This document shows positions 1 to 7,447 of a stretch of DNA of 64,000 nucleotides, piece by piece. The stretch covers positions 186,001 to 250,000 of the forward strand of contig CAZBZP010000002.1 of assembly GCA_964496435.1 (NCBI GenBank), in the 5' to 3' direction. Position numbers and translations under genes: made by a program. The notes below the pieces were generated by a model. It did no database searches and had not been told where the DNA came from. It saw nothing but the letters and a program-made list of their open reading frames with translations. Position 1 is the stretch's first letter. Every line of letters begins with the position of its first letter. This DNA is from Berkiella sp964496435 (GTDB taxonomy: Bacteria > Pseudomonadota > Gammaproteobacteria > Berkiellales > Berkiellaceae).

Positions 1-744
1 GACGTTTCCCTTTCCTCCTTAAAGCGATTGTTTGAACAATATAGTGGAAAGACACCAGGTGCTTTTATTCGTCAACTTCGCATGGAATTGGCGTTTAGAA
101 GTATTAAAAGTAAAAACCAATCTATCCTTGAAGCGGCGCTATCCTCTGGCTTTGAAGATCATTCAGCTTTCTCGCGCCGCTTTAAAGAAACCTTTGGTTA
201 TGCGCCCTTAAAAGCAAGAGAAAAAATAAACATCGTGAGTGAACTTGAAAGCATTATGCTAGAAGAGCCTGATATTGTTGAGCTCCATGCTTTAGAAATT
301 CAGTGCGTCACAAAACAGGGATTATATTTTGAATGTGCGCCACAAGCATGGCAGTCTCTTGCTGAAAAATTAGGTGCATCAACCTTATCAGATGATTTTC
401 CTGGACTGTTTATTGGCATTGGTCATGATAATCCGCATGAGGGGAATGTTGAGGCTGCGCAGGTGAAATTTTCAGCAGGGATCATTCTTTGTGATAGCGC
501 TTTAGGCATTGAAACCATGACGATAGCAGCAGGTCCTTATGCGCGTTTTCGTTACCTTGGCAAAATTTGGAATCTGGGCAGCGCTTATCATTACATTTAT
601 GGAAAATGGATGGAGAGTGCTGTGGTTAAAATAAACCAAGACAAGCCTGCTTTCTTAAGTTTTGAAAAGTTGCCAAGTGGTATAAACGAAGAAAAAATAG
701 TCATTCATGTCCCGCTTAGTGATAATGAGTTAATAGATTCTTAA
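1..744 (+). CDS. AraC-family regulator with GyrI-like domain (5' partial)
   Basis: The reading frame is open from the first base, so the true start lies upstream of the window. The visible N-terminal part (about 70 residues) is the second half of an AraC/XylS helix-turn-helix domain, with the family pattern of a recognition helix followed by GFEDHSAFSRRFKETFGYAP. The rest, about residues 85 to 245, resembles the GyrI-like/effector-binding domain often fused behind AraC domains (Rob-type), which binds small hydrophobic ligands. It is probably a ligand-responsive transcription factor. Its target cannot be told from the sequence; the guanine operon 170 bp downstream on the same strand is one candidate, but that is inference only. 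Confidence 0.85.
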   Translation, partial: DVSLSSLKRLFEQYSGKTPGAFIRQLRMELAFRSIKSKNQSILEAALSSGFEDHSAFSRRFKETFGYAPLKAREKINIVSELESIMLEEPDIVELHALEIQCVTKQGLYFECAPQAWQSLAEKLGASTLSDDFPGLFIGIGHDNPHEGNVEAAQVKFSAGIILCDSALGIETMTIAAGPYARFRYLGKIWNLGSAYHYIYGKWMESAVVKINQDKPAFLSFEKLPSGINEEKIVIHVPLSDNELIDS

Positions 745-910
745 ATTTATTAAAAGATAGAGGCACTGAATTTTTTACAGCGTATACGCCATCCTCAACT
801 CCCTATTGAAAACGCATTATCCTAGCGAGATAGCAAAATGAGACCTAAGATTTAAGGTAAATTGAACAGGCTGCCCCTAACGCCTGTATTTCTATTCAGA
901 GGAGAAGAGC

Positions 911-2245
911 ATGAGCACACAGCGACCAACCATACCTAAAAATGCTATTCGTGGGCCAGCTCTTACTTTTAAAGGGGATCCTTTCAAAGAGGGGCTTGAA
1001 AGCACGATGGTGTATGAATCAGATGCCATAGTCGCTTTTGCCGATGGTTATATTACGCATTTTGGTCCAGCTGATAAAATAAAATCACAATTACCACCTG
1101 ATATCGCTATTAAAAATTATGGGCCAGACTCACTCATTTCTGCCGGTTTCCTCGACAGCCATGTTCATTTTCCACAAACACCCATGATTGCTGCTTTTGG
1201 TGAGCAATTACTAGACTGGCTCAATAAATACACTTTCCCCACAGAGCGCAAATATAGTGATAAAGCCTTTGCAAGCTCTGTTGCCAAAGTATTTCTCGAG
1301 GAGTGCTTGAAGAACGGTATAACCACCAGCTGCGTTTATTGTACGGTATTTCCACAGTCTGTTGATGCGCTTTTTGAAGAAGCACAACGCTTAGGGATGA
1401 GGATAGCGGCCGGTAAAGTATTAATGAATCGCAATGCGCCTGATTATCTGCTTGATACCACCAAAACAGGTTATGACGATTCAAAGGCACTTATTAATAA
1501 GTGGCATGGCCGTGACCGATTAATGTATGCCATCACGCCTCGCTTTGCACCAACTTCAACCGCAGATCAGCTTGAATCGGCTGGTGCACTCTGGAAAGAA
1601 TACCCAGAGTGCTATATGCAAACGCACGTTTCTGAAAACAAAGGTGAAATAGCTTGGGTAAAAGAATTATTCCCGGATCGTAAAGGTTATCTTGATGTCT
1701 ATGATCATCACAAATTGTGCGGACCACGTGCTGTATTCGGACATGGCATCCATTTAGATGATGATGAAATGCAATGTATGCATCGCACGGGTTCTGCCAT
1801 TTCCCATTGTCCCACTTCAAACTTTTTCTTGGGCAGCGGATATTTCAACATTCACCGCGCTATGCAAAAGGATAGACCTGTGCGCGTAGGTTTAGGTACT
1901 GATTTAGGGGCAGGCACCTCATTTTCTATTTTATTAACCTTAAATGAAGCTTACAAGGCTGCACAGCTTAACAACAATAAATTAACTGCCGGTCATGCAT
2001 ATTATTTGGCAACACGCGGTACAGCACATGCGATGTATATCGAAGATAAAGTGGGTAGTATTGCCCCTGGTATGGAAGCAGATTTAGTTGTGCTAAATAT
2101 GAAATCAACACCCATTATTGAATATCGTATGCAGTTTGCCCAAGATATCCACGATGCTTTATTTATTCAAATGACCTTAGGTGATGATAGAGCCGTTCGC
2201 GCCACTTATGTTGCAGGGGAGTTGCGTCACAGCAGGGATGCATAG
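911..2245 (+). CDS. guaD: Guanine deaminase
   Basis: A 444-residue amidohydrolase of the guanine deaminase family, which turns guanine into xanthine and ammonia in the cytoplasm. The zinc-binding HVH motif is at residues 84-86 within LDSHVHFPQ, which is typical of GuaD. Later family elements are visible: THVSENKGEI, GHGIHLDDDEM with its metal-ligand histidine, SHCPTSNFFLGSG, and GLGTDLGAGTSFS with the conserved aspartate. Length matches the family (about 440). A good Shine-Dalgarno (GAGGAGAAG) precedes the ATG. It is the first gene of an apparent operon with an MFS carrier and a Tsx-like channel, which together would import and deaminate purines. Confidence 0.93.
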   Translation: MSTQRPTIPKNAIRGPALTFKGDPFKEGLESTMVYESDAIVAFADGYITHFGPADKIKSQLPPDIAIKNYGPDSLISAGFLDSHVHFPQTPMIAAFGEQLLDWLNKYTFPTERKYSDKAFASSVAKVFLEECLKNGITTSCVYCTVFPQSVDALFEEAQRLGMRIAAGKVLMNRNAPDYLLDTTKTGYDDSKALINKWHGRDRLMYAITPRFAPTSTADQLESAGALWKEYPECYMQTHVSENKGEIAWVKELFPDRKGYLDVYDHHKLCGPRAVFGHGIHLDDDEMQCMHRTGSAISHCPTSNFFLGSGYFNIHRAMQKDRPVRVGLGTDLGAGTSFSILLTLNEAYKAAQLNNNKLTAGHAYYLATRGTAHAMYIEDKVGSIAPGMEADLVVLNMKSTPIIEYRMQFAQDIHDALFIQMTLGDDRAVRATYVAGELRHSRDA

Positions 2246-2295
2246 CGCAATTGAAAAGAATCAAATAGCCAATATAGTCACAGGGAGATGAGTGC

Positions 2296-3552
2296 ATGAG
2301 TGAATATCAACTCGGTGGTTTGAGAGCGTGGTGGATTTGGATCCTCGCTGTCACCTTCGTCGTTTTTCTCTTTAGTTTTCAGACCGGTTATGCCATCGTA
2401 AATTCCAAAGTACAGGGTGACTTGAGCCTTTCGGTTGCACAAATAGCCACGATTGCTGCGTTTTATACCTGGGCATTTGCTATCTTCCAATTTTTTGGTG
2501 GCGCCGTGCTCGATAGGCTGGGTGCTCGCAAGGTATTACCATTTTCCATTGCTATGGTTACATTAGGTATTTTCCTATTCGCTAACGCCAAGAGCTTTGA
2601 AATGTTGCTCTTATCTCAAGTTGTGGTTGCTATCGGATCATGCACCGGCTTTGTGGGAGCAGGTTATGTTGGCGGCCAATGGTTTGGTATGGCCAAATTC
2701 AGTTTCATGTTTGGTCTCGTGCAAATGTTAGCTGCATTGACATCTGCGTTTTCGCAAAATGCAATTAGTTTTGCGCTAAAAGAAACGACATGGCGCACCC
2801 TATTTAACTACACGGCTGCCTTTGGTATCGTATTGCTGATTTTAGGCATTACTTTCATTCGTGATCCTAAAGCAATTGAAAATAATCATAAGGGTGGCAT
2901 TGGCGAGTTTTTCGCTTCAGTATGTGCCGATCTTTTGCAGGTAATGAAAATAGGCCATATTTGGATTGCATCTATTATTGGTGCGCTCTCTTTTGGTGCG
3001 ATGTTGGCTTTAGGAGTGGTATGGATGCCAAAACTTTTAATGGTGCATGGATTAAGCCAGAGTACAGCTAACCTAGGTGCTTCGATGTTATGGCTTGGAC
3101 TTGCAGCAGGTAGTGCTTTAATTCCGTTTTGGTCCGATGCAGTGCGTAAACGTAAATTACCTATCGTTGTTGGTACGTTAGTTCAAGTTGGAGCTTTATT
3201 GCCACTTTTTTATATGTCTCATATTGGACACACACCAGCAATGGTGCTTTGCTTTATTTTTGGTTTCTTCAATGCATCACATATGCTCTCATTCAGTACA
3301 GCAGCGGATGTTGTGCGTCCTCAACTGATTGGTACTTCCGCCGCTATTGTCAATGGTATCATGTTTATCGTAGGTGGTATTTTAATGAGCCGACCTGGTG
3401 TTCGTATTGGTTGGGGACTTGAAGCGGGCATAGAGCCTAAGTCATTAGATATTGCACAATACGCTGGTTTACCTATTACGGCCGCGGTTGTGCTTGCCTT
3501 TTTGATATCCCTCGTCATGAAAGAAACTTATCCATCAGGGAGTGCTAAATGA
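2296..3552 (+). CDS. MFS transporter, probable purine-related permease
   Basis: A 418-residue major facilitator superfamily carrier with about twelve hydrophobic segments and the loop 2-3 signature around GGAVLDRLGARKVLPFS. A GGGAG ribosome site lies just upstream of the ATG. It starts about 50 bp after the guanine deaminase gene, and its stop codon overlaps the start of the next gene (ATGA), so translational coupling is likely. Substrate cannot be read from the sequence. The neighbours suggest uptake of guanine or another purine across the inner membrane; this is inference from context. Confidence 0.85.
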   Translation: MSEYQLGGLRAWWIWILAVTFVVFLFSFQTGYAIVNSKVQGDLSLSVAQIATIAAFYTWAFAIFQFFGGAVLDRLGARKVLPFSIAMVTLGIFLFANAKSFEMLLLSQVVVAIGSCTGFVGAGYVGGQWFGMAKFSFMFGLVQMLAALTSAFSQNAISFALKETTWRTLFNYTAAFGIVLLILGITFIRDPKAIENNHKGGIGEFFASVCADLLQVMKIGHIWIASIIGALSFGAMLALGVVWMPKLLMVHGLSQSTANLGASMLWLGLAAGSALIPFWSDAVRKRKLPIVVGTLVQVGALLPLFYMSHIGHTPAMVLCFIFGFFNASHMLSFSTAADVVRPQLIGTSAAIVNGIMFIVGGILMSRPGVRIGWGLEAGIEPKSLDIAQYAGLPITAAVVLAFLISLVMKETYPSGSAK

Positions 3553-4394
3553 ATAATAGTTATCAAAAACAATTTACCCATTTAGCATTGTATAGTTTGT
3601 TACTGGCACTTTCGTTAGCAGGTACAAATGCAAAAGCTGCGGAAAATACGCCTCCTACACGCGCCAGTCAAGAATCATCTGACAAAGGTTTTTCGAGCTG
3701 GGATATTCAAGCATTATATAGCTCAGACTTTCATGAACCTGGTATTAATCAAGATGTAGGAAAGTTCACATCAACCCTTGAAAATTCAGCATCATGGCGT
3801 TGGGGAAGTAGTTATTTCTTCACTGACTACTTACGTTCAAATTCAATTGAAGAGCATGCTGTGGAGTTTTATGGTGAATGGTATCCTTCAGCAAGCATCG
3901 CCAAAATATTCGATATTGATCGTGAAAAATGCTTTTTAAAAGATGTATTGATTACTATGGGGGTTAATGCAGGCTCAAAGAGCACTGGTGCCACTCCCTT
4001 AGTTTATTTGCCTGGTGTAACCTTAGATTTTAAAATTCCCGGTTTTCAATTTTTCTCAGTTGGGACATATGCCTATTTAGATCATGGGCGTATCAATGGT
4101 CAGGGAAATGGTTGCAATGCTTCTTCTTATCAAATCACACCTTCTTGGTCGGTGCCCTTTGAGATAGATATTATGCGCTTTAGATTCGATGGCTTTGTTG
4201 ATTTTATAGGTAGCCATGGTGAATGCTCGAGCCAAGTGGTTGCACAACCAACGATAAAACTTGATCTAGGCAACTTCGCAGGTAAGCCTGATAGGTTACT
4301 CGCAGGGGTAGAATGGGCATACTGGCGGAATAAATATGGTATTAAAGATCTTGACCAAACCGCACCACAAGCTGTTGTGATGTGGGTGTTCTAA
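3549..4394 (+). CDS. Tsx-like outer-membrane channel protein (DUF5020-like)
   Basis: A 281-residue protein with an N-terminal signal peptide (hydrophobic stretch to about residue 31, ending AKAAE). The body is rich in aromatic residues alternating in beta-strand fashion, with segments such as WRWGSSYFFTDYLRSN and VEFYGEWYPSASI that resemble the Tsx nucleoside-channel superfamily (DUF5020-like members). It ends in a terminal phenylalanine (VVMWVF), the usual C-terminal signature of outer-membrane beta-barrels. It overlaps the MFS gene by 4 bp and is followed by a strong terminator, so it closes the guaD operon and would let purines or nucleosides through the outer membrane. The family assignment is from memory, not a search. 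Confidence 0.7.
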   Translation: MNNSYQKQFTHLALYSLLLALSLAGTNAKAAENTPPTRASQESSDKGFSSWDIQALYSSDFHEPGINQDVGKFTSTLENSASWRWGSSYFFTDYLRSNSIEEHAVEFYGEWYPSASIAKIFDIDREKCFLKDVLITMGVNAGSKSTGATPLVYLPGVTLDFKIPGFQFFSVGTYAYLDHGRINGQGNGCNASSYQITPSWSVPFEIDIMRFRFDGFVDFIGSHGECSSQVVAQPTIKLDLGNFAGKPDRLLAGVEWAYWRNKYGIKDLDQTAPQAVVMWVF

Positions 4395-4410
4395 AATTCT
4401 CTTCTTTGTA

Positions 4411-4440
4411 AAAAAGCCGATCATTCAGAGTCGGCTTTTT
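4411..4440 (+). terminator. Rho-independent terminator after the guanine operon
   Basis: Inverted repeat AAAAAGCCGA - N10 - TCGGCTTTTT, with the right arm running into a T-rich tract. It starts 16 bp after the stop of the Tsx-like gene. Confidence 0.85.
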
Positions 4441-4651
4441 TATGGAAAGTATTATCCCTCTTTTTCAAGGTAATTAAGGTTTTATCTTTGGGGGTCGAAT
4501 AGGAAATATCCGCAATCCTTTTATTATTCATTTTTATCATTATGGTCATTGAAAAAACAGGACTGTAAATATTAAACCATCAATTTTAAATGCCGTCTAG
4601 GAACTAAATTGCGTGGAATTAATCAAAAATCAAATTTAAAGGAGAAGAATC

Positions 4652-5032
4652 ATGGTAAAGTCTCGTTCCTCAGATGCATTTAATATCGGTGGTTTATGGT
4701 TTTCACAACTAAATGAAAATATGATGCGTTTTTATCAAAATTTAGCAAAAGAAAATCTTGAGATGATGTATGACATAACCGAGTGTAATAAAGAATTTAT
4801 GCAAGCATCTAGCACTTCTACGGATATTACGAAATTTATGGAAGCCCAAGCACAATGGTCCCAAAAGATGACGTTATGCATGAGTAATCATAGTAAAAGA
4901 ATGCAAGACATCATGTCTTCAGCAACAGCTGAATATCAGAAGAATTTGCAAAAAGAAAATGAAAGAGCAGCTGATATTGAAAAGAGTGTTTCTGATACAA
5001 TACAAAAGTCTGTTAAAAAGCTCCATAAATAA
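4652..5032 (+). CDS. Phasin-like small helical protein
   Basis: A 126-residue protein with no signal peptide that is predicted almost entirely alpha-helical. Its pattern, with regularly placed Q, E, K and M residues and a central FMEAQAQWSQKMT segment, resembles phasin-family proteins (PF09361 type) that coat polyhydroxyalkanoate granules. An AAAGGAG Shine-Dalgarno is ideally placed. It is a single gene between the terminator of the guanine operon and an L,D-transpeptidase gene. No PHA synthase is seen in the window, so the role is uncertain; a generic amphipathic coiled-coil protein is the alternative. Confidence 0.5.
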   Translation: MVKSRSSDAFNIGGLWFSQLNENMMRFYQNLAKENLEMMYDITECNKEFMQASSTSTDITKFMEAQAQWSQKMTLCMSNHSKRMQDIMSSATAEYQKNLQKENERAADIEKSVSDTIQKSVKKLHK

Positions 5033-5142
5033 ACAGCTTATATTCAACCCGTAAATCAATAATAATTTACGGAACTTTCTCCTGCCTTTGATTGCCCAAT
5101 AAACAAAATAACAATTTTGCATAAATGGGCAGGAGATCTAAT

Positions 5143-5820
5143 ATGAAGTTGTATACTTGTGTAGTATCTGTTGGTGCGCTAGCACTTGCATGTTTGGCCA
5201 CGCCAACACTTGCATTTCAAAGCTATAAAAATAAATGTAATTCTCCCAATTATGTTTGCGTCGTCAATGCCAATGGTCAGGTACTTGCGTATCCGCGTAA
5301 TTATGTACGCCAAACAAGTTATAAAAATCGCTATCAAAATCCACAATACCGCCATACCACTTACAAGAAAAATAGACACAGTGATGAAGAGGCCGCACCA
5401 GCAAAACAGGTTGAGTTGCCAAGCAAAATTGATAGCGGCAATATCATCAATGTAGATTTAGGTAACCTCACCTGGGGAGCTTATGATGATGAGGGGAATT
5501 TGCTTCGCCAAGGTCATGTTTCAGGCGGCAAGAAATATTGTCCTGATATTGGGCGCGGCTGCCGTACTGTCACGGGCACATTTACTGTTTACACCAAAAA
5601 AGGTGCTGATTGTAAGTCAAAGAAATTTCCTGTAGGTAAAGGTGGAGCACCTATGCCTTATTGCATGTTTTTCAGTGGGGGCTATGCGCTTCACGGTTCT
5701 AATTCTGTGCCCAACTATAATGCAAGCCATGGCTGCGTGAGAATGTCACCTGCTGATGCACAATGGCTTAATTTAGAGTTTGTTCGTGTGGGAAGCACAA
5801 AAGTCAGCGTTAAGTATTAG
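5143..5820 (+). CDS. L,D-transpeptidase (YkuD domain), exported
   Basis: A 225-residue periplasmic enzyme with a clear signal peptide (LALACLATPTLAFQ). The ATG at 5143 is preferred over the in-frame ATG at 5125 because GGAGATCT sits directly upstream and the signal peptide then begins properly. The C-terminal YkuD domain, about residues 100 to 225, carries HGSNSVPNYNASHGCVRM with catalytic cysteine C198 in the SHGC motif. Such enzymes form 3-3 peptidoglycan cross-links or attach proteins to peptidoglycan. The region between about 25 and 90 is basic and tyrosine-rich and is not part of the known catalytic fold. Confidence 0.9.
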   Translation: MKLYTCVVSVGALALACLATPTLAFQSYKNKCNSPNYVCVVNANGQVLAYPRNYVRQTSYKNRYQNPQYRHTTYKKNRHSDEEAAPAKQVELPSKIDSGNIINVDLGNLTWGAYDDEGNLLRQGHVSGGKKYCPDIGRGCRTVTGTFTVYTKKGADCKSKKFPVGKGGAPMPYCMFFSGGYALHGSNSVPNYNASHGCVRMSPADAQWLNLEFVRVGSTKVSVKY

Positions 5821-5929
5821 TCAGAAGCTTTTTTATGGCATGAGGCATTTATCTGTAATAAATATTGATAGCGAAACTTAACTGTGTTAAGTTACGTAAC
5901 TTCAGTAATTTGCTAATGGATAAATCCTC

Positions 5930-6991
5930 ATGAATTTTAAAGATATTTTTCAACGAGCTGCCTTCGTTGCAACCTTTTATAGCGGAACCTTTCTTCCAGA
6001 GGTTTTATTACGGCATAAACATTGGCACTTTATTCAAGATGGCTTAATGCTGGGCGGCATTCCTATTGATTCCTCCGTTTTAGGTTATGGCAATCATCGT
6101 GAAAAAATCATGAAAGATGCTGCGGCCTCAGGTAAAAAGCTCGGCGCTGTATTTTCAATTGTAAATGAATTTGAAATCCAGGGTAAAGGGTTAGGAATGC
6201 GCACAGTTTCTCCAAAGCAATGGACAGACAACGGCGTTGAACATCATTTGATCCCCATGGATGATTTTGGTGGCAATATTGATATTGCTCAAGTAAAAGA
6301 AACCGTTGATAAGATGAAAGCGGTTATCGATAGAGGCGAATCTGTTTATGTACACTGTAAAGCAGGAAAGGGAAGAAGCTTTAGCTTTATTGTTGCTTAT
6401 CTTTTGGTAAACAGTGATTTAAATGTTACTGAAATTTTTGAACTGATACGTCAGCAGCGTCCGCAAGTTTCACCTAGTGCTGCTCAATTTAATTTAATTG
6501 AAGCTTTCAGAGCGGAATATTGCCCCAAGAAAGCGCCCTTAAATAAAGAAAGTAAAGTTTTTGAATCTTATCGCAAGGGTTTGTTAAAACATTACCATAA
6601 TCCTATCGTGCAAGGCCTGGCGGCTGGACTCGTTGCAACGGCTGCATTTTCACTGCCTTTTGCTGCGCTCGCAGGCGCAGGTATATATGCATTAAGTACT
6701 GTTGGAAATAAAGTGTTCTCAAAATTTGAGGATAATGCTTATCAAAGCATGCAAAAGAATGATGATATTTCCAAATTAACCTTGGATCAATTAAAAGCCG
6801 CACAAAGTGGTATGGAATGTGCAAGCAGCTGGAAAGCATGGAGCACTCATCTCTTAGATTTAAATGCAACTAAGCACTACGGTAGTTATCGCGGTGGTTT
6901 GCGTTTACAAAGAGAAAAGGAAGCTGTTTGTCAGGAAGTGCCAGCACTTATTGCCACAAAAGAAAGAGCAAGAGCAAAAGCAAAAGCTTAA
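5930..6991 (+). CDS. PTPMT1-like dual-specificity phosphatase with C-terminal membrane segment
   Basis: A 353-residue protein. Residues about 35 to 195 form a cysteine phosphatase domain resembling eukaryotic PTPMT1 and plant PTPMT-like enzymes: LMLGGIPIDS near the start, IPMDDFGG with a candidate general-acid aspartate, and the P-loop VHCKAGKGRS giving C143-X5-R149. This is followed by a hydrophobic stretch (residues about 225 to 260, LAAGLVATAAFSLPFAALAG) and a basic helical tail. The substrate may be a phosphoinositide, phosphatidylglycerophosphate or phosphoprotein; the sequence does not decide. Given the host-associated gene content, a secreted effector that attaches to membranes is plausible, but a bacterial PGP phosphatase role is also possible. 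Confidence 0.82.
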   Translation: MNFKDIFQRAAFVATFYSGTFLPEVLLRHKHWHFIQDGLMLGGIPIDSSVLGYGNHREKIMKDAAASGKKLGAVFSIVNEFEIQGKGLGMRTVSPKQWTDNGVEHHLIPMDDFGGNIDIAQVKETVDKMKAVIDRGESVYVHCKAGKGRSFSFIVAYLLVNSDLNVTEIFELIRQQRPQVSPSAAQFNLIEAFRAEYCPKKAPLNKESKVFESYRKGLLKHYHNPIVQGLAAGLVATAAFSLPFAALAGAGIYALSTVGNKVFSKFEDNAYQSMQKNDDISKLTLDQLKAAQSGMECASSWKAWSTHLLDLNATKHYGSYRGGLRLQREKEAVCQEVPALIATKERARAKAKA

Positions 6992-7005
6992 GCTTAACAC
7001 GAAGC

Positions 7006-7033
7006 CTACCCCAACCTTGGTTGGGGTAGATTT
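7006..7033 (+). terminator. Terminator after the phosphatase gene
   Basis: Perfect 11-bp inverted repeat CTACCCCAACC / GGTTGGGGTAG with a 2-nt loop (7006-7029), followed by ATTTTTA. It lies between convergent genes and ends at the stop codon of the isomerase gene. Confidence 0.8.
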
Positions 7034-7393
7034 TTACTGTTTTAATTTGTGATAAACATCAGGTAAATCTTGTATTGCAATGGTGATTTGCAAATTCAAT
7101 TTACTTAAAGATGAAGAAAAATGGGCCTTTAAATTCTGCATTATCACCGTAGCGATTTCATCTAATAAGCTTGTGCTTCGCCCTTTTAATACAGAAACGG
7201 ATAAATGAACAAAAGCATTTTGCTTGTCATTGTCACCAACTACAAAATTATCATGAAATAAAATTCTTGCTTTGCATGAAGCTAATTCAGTTGGTAGTCT
7301 TTCACTTAGAATATGATTAATCTCTAGAACGAGTTGAGATAAGTTATTCTTTTCAAGCACATTATGGGTGCATTCCAGTGTAATTTGGGGCAT
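7034..7393 (-). CDS. 5-carboxymethyl-2-hydroxymuconate isomerase-like tautomerase
   Basis: A 119-residue protein of the CHMI branch of the tautomerase superfamily. After removal of Met1 the N-terminus is Pro (MPQITLEC), the catalytic base of this superfamily. FVHLSVSVLKGRS matches the conserved CHMI segment (AFVHMTLKIGAGRS-like), and length is as expected. In other bacteria the enzyme isomerises a homoprotocatechuate degradation intermediate. No other gene of that pathway is present here, so its physiological substrate is unknown. It is transcribed in the same direction as, and 54 bp downstream of, the large ankyrin gene. Confidence 0.78.
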   Translation of the reverse strand: MPQITLECTHNVLEKNNLSQLVLEINHILSERLPTELASCKARILFHDNFVVGDNDKQNAFVHLSVSVLKGRSTSLLDEIATVIMQNLKAHFSSSLSKLNLQITIAIQDLPDVYHKLKQ

Positions 7394-7447
7394 GTATGTA
7401 ACTTAAAGGTTGTAGGTAATAGCCTATAATATACAACAAGATCAGCG

